Shown here one piece after another: positions 10,052-21,607 of a stretch of 64,000 nt of DNA. Under the pieces are notes generated by a model, which worked only from the letters and a program-made list of their open reading frames with translations, was not told the DNA's origin and made no database searches. How positions within the stretch are numbered: the first letter of the stretch is position 1; every line of letters begins with the position of its first letter. This DNA comes from Ephemerocybe angulata. Lineage: Eukaryota > Basidiomycota > Agaricomycetes > Agaricales > Psathyrellaceae. The translations under genes and the position numbers were made by a program. The stretch spans positions 124,001-188,000 of the forward strand of contig JAACJK010000226.1 in NCBI GenBank assembly GCA_013368325.1. The letters are read 5' to 3'.

Positions 10052-12530
10052 TCAAGCGGTGACACCAAGAGCAGTGAGTTCCTTCCTAATCTCAGCCTCG
10101 CCCTCGATTTTCTTGAGCTGCGTGGCCTCCAAGCGCTCGCCGCGCTTCTGCTTGTCCTTCAACTCCTCGATGGCCTTGAGCTGCAATCAGAGCCAGTGAG
10201 CGATAATTCGCAGGTCAGTTCGGTCATGGACATACCTTCTTGTTCAAGTTCCTCGCCTTCTTAGCCACAGGGTCCAACCCAAGCTCTCCAACAGCAGCCG
10301 CAAGCTGCTCAGGCTCGACAGTTGCAGGCCCAGTTGCGGGCTCAGGTGCAGCATCCGACGCGTCCGGTACAACGGGCGTCGACAAACCCGACGGACCAGC
10401 AGACTTCTTGCCCCTCCTCCCACCATCCTGCTGCTGCTGTCCCTCCCCCTCCTCCTTCTTCGGCTTCTTCTTCCTGTTCTTCTTGTCCCCATCAGCAGGG
10501 GCGCTCCCCGGGGGCGGGGCACCGGGGACACTCCTCCTCCCATTGCTGTTCCCATTGCCACCATACGGTGACCCAGCGCCGTTGTTGTTATACCCAGGTG
10601 CACCAGGCACAGGCGTCCTGTACCTCGGCGGCGTCCCCGTCCCATTCGTCGGAAGGCCCCCCTCATCCTCCCGCTTAAAGATCGCAGGCGTCGCGAGGCC
10701 CCGCGCCCCAGGCGGGCGGTACGCACCCGCAGGCTTGGGCGCAGCGGGCTTCTGCGTGCTCTCCTGGAGCGTCTTCACACTCTCGCTCGCCGGCGGCGCC
10801 GGCGGGATCTGCGCGGGGAACGCAGGCACGCTATCCACACTCGTCGGCCTCCACGACGTCTGATACAACTCCTCCGTGTTCTGCACATGGATGAGAGGGC
10901 CCGTGCAGTGCCAGATCTTGATGCCGTTGTCGACGCGCAGGCGCGGGGAGAGGGTGGCGGTCATGATGAAGCGGCCATCGGGCGACCATTCGCAGTGCGA
11001 GGTGTTCGGCGCGTCGATGGTCGCTACCTTGCTGAGCGTGCGGCGGTCGTAGATGTTGAGCTTCCCCGCGAGGTTGCCGAAGCCGGCGACGATGACGAGC
11101 CGGCCTTGGGGGTTGAAGGAGAGGAAGTTGTGTGGGCCGGGGCCGAAGTCGTGCAGGCTTCGGACGCGCTGGTCGAACAACATCGTCTTGGCGGGCATAT
11201 CTGGTTTCAAGTTAGAAGCGGAATGCAACGAGTTGGAGGGGACGTACATCCATAGACGACACCAAACTCCTTCGAGTTGGGGCTCCAGGCGAAATCGTGG
11301 ATGGGACCCTCCTTGTCCAGGGTGACGCGGCAGTCGAAGTTGCCGGCGGCGCTCAAGAGGTACAGCCCGGTCTCTCCGTAGTAACTCTTGTTCGAGTTGT
11401 CGACCTCGGTCTGCGTCATGATGAGCACCTGCGTTCCCAAGGTGTTCCATTTGATCTGGGCGCGGTCGGCTTTGAAGAACGTCTTCTGGCAAGTGGGTGC
11501 CGCGCCGAGGGTCGAGAGCCCGTAGACCTTGATACTGGCAGGGGCGCCCTGAACCGAAGTATAAGTCAGTGAGTGAGAAGTAATGTAGAGGTGACGCACC
11601 TTCTTCTCTGCAACGAACACCGCGACGGATGGGTTGAGTCCGGGACTCAACGACACACTCGTCGCGCCCTCCACCTTGAGCTTGTCCGCGATGCCCTTGG
11701 ACCACTCCGCCGGGCGGAACACCTGGATCTCCGAGGACACGAGGCGCACGGCGTGCGATTCGGAGATCGTGTACTGGATCTGCCAGCCGTCGTGCGATTT
11801 TTGGGTGAACGCGATGAGCTCTTCGGCGGTCGATACGGAGAAGATGCGCAGATTCTTGTGCTGGGCTCCGTCGTCGAGTTTAGCTTTTAGTTATGTTAGA
11901 GCCGATTATACATGGAAGGGCTTATTCGCTTACCGTGGCGCTCCCAGGTGGAGAGGTAGGTGCCGCGAGGAGAGAAACTCAGGTCGACGATGTTGGGGAG
12001 AGGCAGCTCCTGGATGAGTTGAGCGCCTTCGGCCTGGAAGATCCGCACTCTAAAGTTTGCGATGAGCTTATAGTTTCGTTTAGATACACACAGCACGTAC
12101 ACAGTCGGCAAAGCATAGGCGTACAGCCTTCCATCGGCGCTGTAAGCAAAAGTGCGTGCCGCGACTTCTGGTGATTCAAAACCAGATATGGGGGTGTAGT
12201 CGGGCGTCCCTGAAACGAGACCAAGGGACTTTTGAGCGCGGTCTGGGTAGGAGAAGTCTGTTAGCATTCTGTCGTTGGTTGCATTGGGTCAAGCTCCGGA
12301 TTGGCGATGCACGAGGCTCGATGGGACGGTTTACTGGACATATGGGTGCCAAACGAGACCTTGCATTCGCCCAAACCATTGAGGTTTGCGACATTCCTGC
12401 CCAAGTCCATTGCCCCAGCACACCCATTCCAGCAGCCCCAAGGATCTTGTGTCATCGATTCCGGGCCCCTGTATCGATTCTGAAGCGCTGAGAACTCACA
12501 TGCGTATTGCTGAGAGTATTGCGAGGCCAT
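10052..12530 (-). CDS. eIF2A: Eukaryotic translation initiation factor 2A
   Basis: Non-canonical initiation factor that can deliver initiator tRNA to 40S subunits; cytoplasmic. At least six exons. Exon 1 encodes MASQYSQQYA and is followed by an unusually long intron (about 12500-12243). Then come RAQKSLGLVSG and the WD40-type beta-propeller with SFSPRGTYLSTWERH, AEWSKGIADKLKVEGATSVS, KWNTLGTQVLIMTQTEVD, FDFGPGPHNF-like and NIYDRRTLSKVA blocks, the family hallmark KIWHCTGPL and YQTSWRP, a Pro/Gly-rich linker (AYRPPGARGLATP), a lysine-rich stretch, and a C-terminal helix (KAIEELKDKQKRGERLEATQ). The stop is at 10052-10054. A single-copy housekeeping gene, intact as far as I can read, lying between the two arms of the GNAT inverted duplication. 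Confidence 0.93.
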
Positions 12531-12789
12531 TTTTCGTGCTTTGGAACCGCGAGAAGCAAGTTAATGCTTCAACGTCGAGGGAGGGAGAGAGTTGAGCGTA
12601 ACGAAAGATTTGGAGGCCTGATCACACCGCATTTGGCTCAGCTTAGGGCCGGCGGAAACGAAGTTGCACATATTTGTTCCAGAGGTTGAAGGCCTTGGTC
12701 TTCGTCGAATCACCACGGTTTCAAATTGTGCCCAGGGCGACAAGAAATCATGTTTGAGAGCATATAGTATGTTTCTTCCATAGGCTTGT

Positions 12790-12960
12790 CTTGGCAACAG
12801 GTGAGTGCAGATTATTACAGTGACGATCTAAACAATGTTGGCAGCCCGAGGGATGTTCTAGACGAAGAGTTTCAGCTCTCTGGGTTCTCTGAATTCTATG
12901 GGACTTGACCTGGTGATATTATTCACAGCGAGGCGTTAAGGGCCAGGAGGACGTAGACCC
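12790..12960 (+). repeat. Diverged direct repeat, copy 1
   Basis: Matches 14005-14205 in the same orientation with small indels; the second copy has an extra ATGGATTCT repetition. Nature unknown. Confidence 0.5.
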
Positions 12961-14004
12961 TACAAGCTAGGTGGATCGTGAGCGTGGCCAGAAGAAATTG
13001 ACCTCCGATGCAGAGGGAACTCATCGGAACTGACCGAGAACTGTTCTCCTAGTTCAATGAGATCATGCATCAATGTCTCCACAATGAAAGGGCCCCGAGA
13101 GCTTTCGTCAGAGAGCAGTTCTCCTGAGAGGAACGTCTGAGAGAACATCAGTCAGAAGGGTGCTATTCGAGCACGGGAGACATGCCAGGAGTCGGGGTTT
13201 TTCGAAGCAATGCTTTTGAGGTGATCCGTCGAAACTAGATCCAAACTCAAGGCTAGATATCAGTTTCGTGGGTTGTGGAGCGACTTCGGCCAGCGCGCAG
13301 GCTGCGGGAGCCTGGCGGTGACGGGCCCGAGCGCTTGTCGGGATCCCACGATCACGGGCGGGCGCTAAAGGGCCGCTGGCGCCTAAACTGACGGGTGACC
13401 AAAGTCGGGGAGATCCGCGTGCGCCTGTCGGTTAAGAGAACAATGAGGACGGGAGCAAGAGACGCGAGGGTCAATTGCTCAATTGCTCGCGTCTTACGCG
13501 TTTTAGCGTAAACAAGTCCAAGCACCAAAACGTGACCGGTCACCGCGTTACCGCGTGAGTCACGCTATCTCTCTACCCTAGCTCCTACGGCGAACAGTCG
13601 CAACCGCTGCGCTAAGGCTTAAGCCTGCCAATCATCTACTAGAGCGCTTAGCGCGCGCCTATCCTTGTCCTCCCTCTGTCAGTCCCTTCGCTATCGCGCA
13701 TGCCGACGCCGACAAGTTACCAGTTCCCACCATCTGAATCACAAGTAAGGCCAATCTAGGCTGTCACCGCCTACAGTTCCTTAAACTTTGCCTCCTCACT
13801 TTGGCCTGGCCCGAAACGCGACATTCGCGCAGTATGTGCTCCATTGACTCCGCCTGTCCTTATAGAGTCGACTGGCCACGCGAGTCTACACCGTTGGATG
13901 CCCTCCGCCGCTCGACGACTCACTGACGGTTAGCGCTTCAGCGAACAAGTACCCTTCAACGTTAGATTCAAACTCTCTAGGGCACACACCTTCCTTTCAG
14001 AGGC

Positions 14005-14205
14005 TCACCTTGGCAGCAAGTGAGCTCAGTTTCTCCAACTTTCTTACAATGACAATCGGCTACAACCAATGTCAGGGGGTGTTCTCGGACAGGATACGCG
14101 TTTCGGCCGTCTGGGTTCTATGGATTCTATGGATTCTATAGTGGACTTGTCCTGGTGATACTGGCTTCAGCGAGGCATTTGCGAGGCATTCAGGCCCCAG
14201 GGCCG
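14005..14205 (+). repeat. Diverged direct repeat, copy 2
   Basis: Partner of 12790-12960. Contains the short tandem TCTATGGATTCTATGGATTCTA, absent from copy 1. Confidence 0.5.
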
Positions 14206-15035
14206 GCCATCATCCCTTTGATGGCTTCATGTTTGTTTTCGAAGCCGACACCCAATGCGCCAACTTGGGCTTTGTTCAGGTGGCTCCTTCACTTTGTCCT
14301 CCGATTGGTTGCCGTACCACGCTCCGATAACGGACGTTCTAGTGCTCTCGCTTCCCCACCCTTCAGGATCCGACCCAGTCCTTGAAGAGCAGAACAAGCA
14401 CTGCCTTGTATTCTTCTTGCACCGCTCCCGCACCTGGGCCTCAGGCAGCGGTCAGATCGACTGCAGGGCTCCCTGGATATACATCTTCCCGCTTTATCGC
14501 TCGCCACAGCGTCGTTGTACTCGCTCGAGGTACGTTTCAATCGGGAAGCACGACCTTGACAGAACAATGGCGTGTCATGGTGGAGGCATGCGTCTTTCGA
14601 TCTGACTCGAGCACGAAGGAACTAGACGACATTCTGTTGGCTTCTCAGAAAACTGGTGACTCTGGAGTCTGCTGGAGAGTCTGTAGGTATGTCTGGGCAT
14701 CATAATAGCATATCCTACTACGAGGAAAGTTAGGAGCAAAGGATTTTCTTGCCTTCACTTGAGGATGTCCGTTTATTCCCTGACCACGGCAATTGCATTC
14801 ATATCTAATTTCGCCACAGCCGCATCTAATCACATTACAAGGCCGCATTGCAGGCGCATGGTCACAAGAACTCACAAGAAAACAACGGCCCTATCGCAGA
14901 TCAAGCCTCGGCATTCCCCTGAGCGAGTACTTAACCCATCCTTCCCCCGAGTCCAACCCCCACCTCCCGACCCACCACTGTATGCTGACACCCGCCTTGG
15001 CGTTGAGCACAGCCCAAGCTTAGCGTCCATTCAAC

Positions 15036-16079
15036 ATGTACCCCTGGGGATTCCCAAAGGTCGAGCGCGTCGAAACTGGCGACATAACTCTGACGCCGCG
15101 CGCAGAGTTCCTCGTAACACCCCGCTACCCTATTCTTACCGCTGAACAGCTTGGCCCGTTCGGACGCCGCCCTGGGAGGAAGCGTGCGTCTGAAAGGTGG
15201 CCTGGATGGTACCCCCCAGCCAAGACCAAAGGGCTGGACGCTCACAAGGAGGTACGTCCCTACCTCCCTCTCCAAGGGCAAGGCATCTTCATCTAACTGC
15301 TACTACTCAGGCCCCGCCACAGCCCAAAGGCCCGCGAAAGCCGCAGTTGAAGGCCCTACCCGACTTCTCCGCGCTCACGCCGGGATGGGTGCACCAGCTC
15401 AACGCCGACGCGACGCCGAGCCCGCAGAGCATCATCGACGGCACGTTCGAGCAAGCGAATGCAAAGCGCGACATGGTCATCTACGTGCTCCGGCGCCCCG
15501 AGCACTCGGGCCCGCCCTCGATCGAGCCCATCCTCCTCGCCGTCAATGGGAAGCCGGGCCCGTATATCAAGGATATCGTTAAGCGCAATGTGGTGCTGGA
15601 TGGAGCGGATGATAAGATTTTGGAGGAGAGGGTGTGGAGGCAGACGTGGTGGATGATTGATGTGAGTGGTGCTTGCTCCTCGCTCGATTATAGAGGCTGA
15701 GCGCCCTCCCCTCCTCAGTGGCCTGGTTGCTCGACGAAGAGGGAGGCCATATCTCTGTATGCTGAGAATGGGGACCCCATTACGCGTGCCCAGTTTATCG
15801 AGGCCATCTGCGCCAGTCTCTGCGATTTCTTCGTTGCTGGTAGAAAAGGAATGGTGGTACGTCCAGCCTCCCCCCTTTGGTTTTTATGTCCTGTTCACCG
15901 ACGTTGACTGGTAGAAGAAGCAATGGGGTGTTCAGTTCATCGACGACGTGTCGAGGGACTGGAAGCTCAAGCATGTCGATTATCGTGATGTGAGGATCAT
16001 CGCGGTCAACTACTACAAGAATACGTGGGTCCCTGTTTTGGCGATGGATACGGAGGCTGAGGTCGAGATCCAAGTTTGA
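15036..16079 (+). CDS. Hypothetical protein, four exons, 289 aa
   Basis: I do not recognise the family. Exons 15036-15251, 15311-15661, 15719-15856 and 15915-16079 join in frame with canonical GT-AG introns. The N-terminus is basic and proline-rich, with GPFGRRPGRKR and KPQLKALPDF. The middle part looks globular (DMVIYVLRRPEHS, ERVWRQTWWMID), and the C-terminus contains FIEAICASLCDFFVAG and a beta-rich end (YRDVRIIAVNYYKNTWVPVL). There is no signal peptide or clear membrane segment. The strict in-frame splicing and sensible composition support a real gene. It lies between the gene-poor interval and GNAT copy D. Confidence 0.7.
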
Positions 16080-16488
16080 GTACACTGGGTGAAGTTGGGA
16101 TTTCTTCATGTCCTGTTTCACTACATATGTTTTTCAAGGTCGTGGGCTTAGGTTGTGCTTTTTCGTGTACTTTCTCTCTTCTCTTTGGCTTTCTTTTCCG
16201 ACGTTGTCAGTGTTACCGCCCTGAGCGCCAATCATTCTTCAAGTTCTTGTATATGTACTTACTGGGTGCGGTGACCTACCTGATGAGCTTGTGACGCAAT
16301 GGAGTTTTGTGTTTCCCGACCATCGAGCAGCTTCTTCGAGTCGGTGCCTTCGGCAGCGTGCCGAGTCCCGACAACTATGTGACTCAGGCGCATGGTGCAA
16401 GATGGTGCAGCGATAAACCATATGGAGAGGGAGTGCACCCGCCAAACATATCACCTCGTTCTCCCCCTTTCTCCCCACAGCTATCGTT

Positions 16489-17406
16489 ATGAGCCACGGG
16501 CCCAAGCCTAACAAGCATCGCCAGCGTGAAGCCGGAAATCCCATCAAGGTACGATTTTACGAGAATGAGGACGCAGAGAAAGTTCGGGACTTGATTTTCG
16601 GAGGATTCCTTCGGGGAGGTATGTCCAACACATATGCGTCACCCTTACACTTGGTATCCTAACAAACCGATTCAGAGCTCTCGCCCCTCCAAATCGGCCT
16701 GCGGGACATGATGAAGCAGCCCGTCGTCCTCCCGTCCTACCCAATCTTCGCCTTTGGACTCTTTATGCTGGCCCAGAAAGATTTCCGGTGGAACTTCACA
16801 ACGCAATGCGCTATTGCAGCCGCCCTCTGTGCCGCTTCCATTTCCTGGATCCTCGTCTGGAGGAGATGGCTCATCGGCAGCTTCGATGAGTACTGCGAAT
16901 ACTCTCTGAAGCACGATATGGCGAACATTGCAGAATACTACGCCTACGAAAAGTTGGGTACGGAAGCCGATGGGGGCGTCAGTGGGTTTTGGGTCGCGGT
17001 GGTCACTGGTAGGGATGGAATGGAGAGGGTCGTGGGTTGTGTGGGGCTAGGTCAGTGTTTATCAATCAGGGACTCTGTCCATTCAAGCTCTGACAGGCAT
17101 GGTTTCTTACCACTCACCTCGCCACTGCCAGATTCAAGGACGCAAGAAGACAAAACGCAGTCAGAACTTCGAAGAATGTCTGTGTCAGAAGACTACCGTC
17201 GGCGCGGTATCGCCATGGAGCTAATCAACACGCTCGTCTCGCATTCACGGAAACGAGGGCTGAAGAAAGTTGTGCTGTCTACGACCTCGTACCAAGGATC
17301 GGCGCGAAGCTTGTACAAGAAGCTGGGATGGGTGGAGACTGGCAAAGTTGGGCTGCATTGGTTCATGAGGAACTTGGACTTGTACACGTTAGAACGGACT
17401 CTCTAA
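16489..17406 (+). CDS. Membrane-anchored GNAT N-acetyltransferase (copy D)
   Basis: Intact counterpart of pseudogene B. Exons 16489-16618, 16676-17050 and 17132-17406 join in frame to 259 aa. The N-terminus is basic (MSHGPKPNKHRQREAG), followed by the first GNAT strand (KVRFYENEDAEKVR), hydrophobic segments LPSYPIFAFGLFMLA and AIAAALCAASISWILVW, an EYCEYSLKHDM helix, VGCVGLG, the acetyl-CoA loop VSEDYRRRGIAM, and SLYKKLGW. The positively charged N-terminus and internal hydrophobic hairpin suggest membrane anchoring. Substrate unknown; NAT8-type relatives act on cysteine conjugates or lysines, but this is only an analogy. Copies D and E point the same way and may be co-amplified rather than co-regulated. 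Confidence 0.87.
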
Positions 17407-17570
17407 CTGTATTTTCCGCGCAGCGCTCCGTACCCGGCTTAGGAATTGACTTGACTTCCTTAGCCTTGTTGCCGTCGGGCCGCGTATGCATCGGGAATAA
17501 GCGCCCGAGCGTGCGGTGTGGGCGCTTCCCCATCTGGCGCTTACCACGCGGTACACGCGGATAGAAAGCT

Positions 17571-18368
17571 GCTGAAACGGAGTCCGGGTTCGATGCATAT
17601 TTCCAGATCCCGGCACCTTTTGCCCAAGACCGATATCATCACCGGCAGGATCACCCTCGGTGAGCGTCTGGGTTAGACCTCCGTCAGCAGAGGGCGCGGG
17701 AAGAAAGGCGCTCCAGCCAAAAAGGAAGTAGCCCCTGACAAGAAATTTCCGGCCAGGCGACGATACCGCTCGCGCAAGCACAAGGGAGTGGTTCAACTTT
17801 GAATAGGAGTTTAGAATGCCAAAACTAATGTTCACTAAGCTAGCTACAGGCCATCCGACCGATCTAGGAACAGGCGCAGAAAAGGCTTGAAGCGCCCACC
17901 GCGCTGGCGCCTATGCTAGCTGCGACGTGGCTGCGCGGTAACAATGTGATATGCAGCGAGGGCGCCAAGGGCGCTTATTCGCTTGCACGTCACACATCCT
18001 GGCTCTTCCCGGGGCTACCCTTCATCATTGCTACAAGGCTACCTAGTGGCTAAGTTATCTCAGGTAACCTAGTTTGAATTGATTCTCTCAAGCTATCCTA
18101 ATCTATCTTTACCCAAGGAACTATGATATGAGTGAGCCTTCGTCCCCCTGCAGGTTACTAATACATACGCCCACTCGACCCTGCACTCGCCCTCTTTGCG
18201 CCCTCTCCCGGCTGGATTAGGATGGGGTCCGCTCTCGGGCTCTCGGGCGGCCTGGATCAGAGAGGGATCAGGCAGTGATCCAGGTGGCCGTGCCGGACGC
18301 TCGGCATCCTTTTGGGGTTAAGATGCCTGGATCTGGAAATATGCATCGAACGGTGCCTCGCTGAAACG
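17571..18368. mobile_element. 780-bp TIR element (MITE-like) with 9-bp target duplication
   Basis: The element occupies 17580-18359 and is flanked by GCTGAAACG at 17571-17579 and 18360-18368. Its ends are imperfect inverted repeats: the left starts GAGTCCGGGTTCGATG and the right, reversed, starts GAGGCACCGTTCGATG; both continue with CATATTTCCAGATCC. No transposase ORF is inside. The inverse paralogous block keeps the empty site as one copy of the 9-mer at 7012-7020, which confirms both boundaries. A 9-bp duplication is usual for Mutator-like elements, so this is probably a non-autonomous relative (inference). Confidence 0.85.
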
Positions 18369-18530
18369 TGGCTCTCGGGTATCGGGGAGGAGTTAAGCGA
18401 CTGACAAACATAACCGATACGTCAAACGTATAATCAAATTCAATGCAGCCTTACTCATGATTTTTGCAGCAGCTTCGCCTCCCTCCTTTAAATTCCTCTA
18501 ATCTTGCTGCCTTGCCAACTCATAGAAACC

Positions 18531-19493
18531 ATGGTCCAAATCCCAGACGAACACCCCATCATTGTGAGGAACTTTAGAGAAGGGGACACCGAAGCGTTTA
18601 GGAAGCTGTTCGTGCTGTGCAATACAGGAGGTGAGTATCGCTTCTATCCTCCGGCTTGATACCTACCAACAACACCTTCTCTTCGCGCAATCTTCCTACA
18701 GATGGATCTCCATTGGAGGAAATCCTGAAATCCAACTTGAAGGACCCCATCTCACTCATCTGTTATTCCGTATTCGCTCTCGGGCAATACCTCCTCGTCC
18801 CTGCTCTCGTAAACTCGCAAGGCGCGAGCATGCGCGCGATACTCGGGGCCCTGCTTTCTTTCGCGGGGATTGGCCTTTTCATCCTAGTCCGAAGATACAT
18901 TCGGAAAGCGATGATGGAATACTGCGAAAAAGCATTCAGAACCGACCTGAAAGATGTCAACGAGTACTACGGTGAAGGGAACTTCTGGATCGCGGAGGAA
19001 GTACGGCAGGATTCAGATGGGACTCACTCCGGGTCGAGTCAGATTGCGGGCTATGTGGGACTGGGTGAGCTATTAATACTGGCGCCCAGCCAGACTCGTG
19101 CAGAAGGCTGAGCTATCCACTTGCTTCTTAGATTACAACTCGAAGGCTGCGCTGGAGGACTCAACGCGAAGCACGGCCGAACTCAGACGCATGGGCGTGT
19201 CCCCGCTCTGTCGACGACGAGGGGTCGGTGGTATGCTCCTCCGAGCACTCATTTCTAGCGCAAAGGCGAAGTCCAAGGACGCAACGTTTATCGAGCCAAA
19301 GTCAGACAGACTTGAGGGTGGTGGGTGCAGAAGGATTGTTCTCTCCACATCCGACTTCCAGCCACCGGCAATCGCCATGTATAGAAAATATGGATGGGTG
19401 GTAGAGAAGTCTGTGGTCAGAAGACCTCTAGGAGTCTTTTTTTCTGCGCTCAATTTGCACTACCTTGCTCTGAGCTTGGACACGGCGACCTAA
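18531..19493 (+). CDS. Membrane-anchored GNAT N-acetyltransferase (copy E)
   Basis: Intact counterpart of copy A. Exons 18531-18630, 18702-19064 and 19132-19493 splice in frame to 274 aa. It starts MVQIPDEHPIIVRNF; the hydrophobic pair is LICYSVFALGQYLLVPALV and GALLSFAGIGLFILV. VGYVGLG ends exon 2. Exon 3 carries RRMGVSPLCRRRGVGG (acetyl-CoA loop), VLSTSDFQPPA and AMYRKYGW. It keeps a DSDGTHSG segment that copy A has lost. The C-terminus is hydrophobic and may lie on the membrane. The 3' flank (19500-19640) is also duplicated. A MITE lies about 170 bp upstream of the start and may have brought new regulatory sequence. Confidence 0.87.
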
Positions 19494-19967
19494 TGGCTGT
19501 GCACGGGGAACTTGTGTCGTCCAGGGTAGTGATTGTCGTATATTGATCAATATCAAATATGTCTAATGGGCGCCTATTTTTGCCTGTGGATGGCTGCGCA
19601 GCTTCGTCATGCTTTGAGAGGTCTTAGCCCTTTTCGAGTGAGCACGTCTTAAAGAAGTGCTGCTGTGGGAGTCACATCTGCTTCAGTTTAACTTCCTGCC
19701 AATTGCCGGAACGAATGGCACCGGTGTAAGGCACGTTGCAAGGACTATACAATTGACTCATGTACGAAGTCAACCCTATAGATCCGCCTTCGGCGTATCG
19801 ACGCGATGCCACAGATTTGAGGAAGTGATGCTGTACAAAGAGCTGATTCGTTGAATCGGCGGTACATATAAGGGATCTAGAACTATGAGCATTGTCAGAC
19901 AGTACCAGTGACGGCGACCCCATCAGCACCCTCTCACCACCATCTTCCCGCCTTTCCATTCACACCG

Positions 19968-20830
19968 ATGAGCTACAACGGCGTCGACTTTTACATCAGG
20001 CCTTTCCAGCGGAGGGATTCTGAGCAGGTTAAAAACCTGTTCAAACTCTGCATCGGGTACGAACGTAAGTCAGTTCGGTCAAGAATGCTTGGGTGATCCG
20101 CTAAGACCCAGCTTTTTAGGCGGATCCTCGCGATGGTATGCCTTGCGGGGCAGCCCTAAGCGATTAAACAGCATAACCTGTTATGTCGTCTTCGCTGTAG
20201 GGCTCCTCGCTGCTTCTCCAGCCGGGCCTGCACAGCTATGCTACCGCATAGCGGGAATCGCCGCCGCAGTCCTCAGCGCAGCGTTCTTTCTCTTCCACAG
20301 ATGGCAGCTCAGCGCAGCGTTCCTCCACCATGCCAATCCCGCCACGCACGCAGACTTCAGTGACATTGCAGTCCATTATGGCGTAGTTGAGAAATCTGAC
20401 GGGACTTCTTACTTCACTGGGAAGAGTGGCTTCTGGGTCGCTGAGCGTCTTGTGGATGGAAAGCCCAACGGGGAGGTAGTAGGTTGTGTGGGGCTAGGTA
20501 AGGCATACAACCGATCTTTGCTTGCTCAGGACTGAATTCATTGCGCTATTAGACGACCGCTATCGGCCTGATCCCCACCACGCCGAGCTTCGCCGCATGG
20601 CTGTATCTTCGACGATGCAGCGAAAAGGACTTGGCCGACACCTTATCGAAGGCGTCTTCCATCATGTCCAGGAACACAAAATCAACACCATATCCCTGCA
20701 GACTACCGGCTATTCCACCTCGGCGGTTGGCTTCTATGAGAGATTTGGGTGGAAATTGGTCGCCCATCAATCTATACCTGGAAAGCCCTGGTTAGACTTC
20801 CGGCTTGGAGAGTATCGGCTTGATATATAA
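19968..20830 (+). CDS. Membrane-anchored GNAT N-acetyltransferase (copy F)
   Basis: Second GNAT subtype in the array. Exons 19968-20064, 20120-20497 and 20553-20830 join to 250 aa. The start MSYNGVDFYIRPFQRRD gives the first GNAT strand. The hydrophobic segments are CYVVFAVGLLAASPAG and IAAAVLSAAFFLF. SGFWVAERLVDGKPNG and VGCVGLG precede exon 3, which has RRMAVSSTMQRKGLGR (QRKGLG is the acetyl-CoA loop) and GFYERFGW. Copy H (27242-28101, minus) is near identical. It is transcribed toward the complete P450 and lies about 780 bp upstream of it. Probably functional. Confidence 0.87.
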
Positions 20831-21607
20831 ACGGGAAATATGAGGACTGTACTCATCTACTACCCTCCAACACCTCTTCCCCTCCTTTATGGTATCGTTG
20901 GGATATAGGAGATTTGAATTTGTGGTTTACCCATAGAATTCCTGTGTTTGTATTTCTAGATCCTAGATCCTAGATGCCTTAGACTGTCGCGGTCCATAAT
21001 GTAGTTTTCTATCGCAGATCTCGGTAATGTCAAGTTATCAGGGAGTAGCCTAAGCTCGAGTCGCTGCTTCCTGACCATGCGAAGAGTGTGGCAACATGCG
21101 CCTATCTTCACAATAACTTCTGGGAATGCGGGAAAGCATGCAATTCAAGGGTAATTATTGGTGAGTGCACACAGCAGCAACTGACCATATCTCATCTGTT
21201 GAAAGAACAGAATGGAGTTTATATTGACCCAGGCCCGGCATTGGCGTATTGGCAACGCCATGTCACAAAGTGCAAAGGAAGTCACAGAGGTGTTGAGTGA
21301 AGAAGTAATACGGGTGGCTCAGTGGGCCTAGCCGTCCGGACAATCGGCTAGGCACCCAACCGTTCCAGCGCTTGGCGCCTATGCTTCGACAAATCCACTT
21401 ACGAGCCTTTGCAGTTACATATGTCCGGTCCCGATGACGTTCAATCTCGCTTGAGAAGTCCAACTCTGAACACCTGGGAACCGACAGAAGAGAGATGACA
21501 AGACAAAGTCATGTCATCGCGGTTCAAATGCTTCCATGGCTGGCATTCTGAGAGCCTAAATACCGAGAGGTCTTCTGCACTTTCTGCGCCCACGTATATC
21601 AGGACGC

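Larger units (their letters stand above)
12531..15035. other. Gene-poor interval with two diverged direct repeats
   Basis: No gene supported. About 170-200 bp at 12790-12960 recur in the same direction at 14005-14205. Shared landmarks are TTGGCA/CA(A/G)C...GTGAG, TCTGGGTTCT, GGACTTG(T)CCTGGTGATA and CAGCGAGGC followed by a GGGCC block. The interval is rich in GCGCC/GGCGC words (13360, 13650) and has a 12-bp perfect palindrome GTGACCGGTCAC at 13532-13543. It probably holds decayed element sequence. Confidence 0.4.
16310..19640. repeat. Inverted duplication, arm 2 (GNAT D + E, with inserted element)
   Basis: Reverse partner of 5660-8260. It is longer because of a 780-bp insertion at 17580-18359 between the two GNAT genes. 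The uninterrupted counterpart lies near 7012-7020. Confidence 0.75.

Noticed and set aside
10240..10863. Long plus-strand ORF opposite eIF2A
   Set aside because: Antisense shadow of the Pro/Gly/Lys-rich part of eIF2A; no motif of its own.
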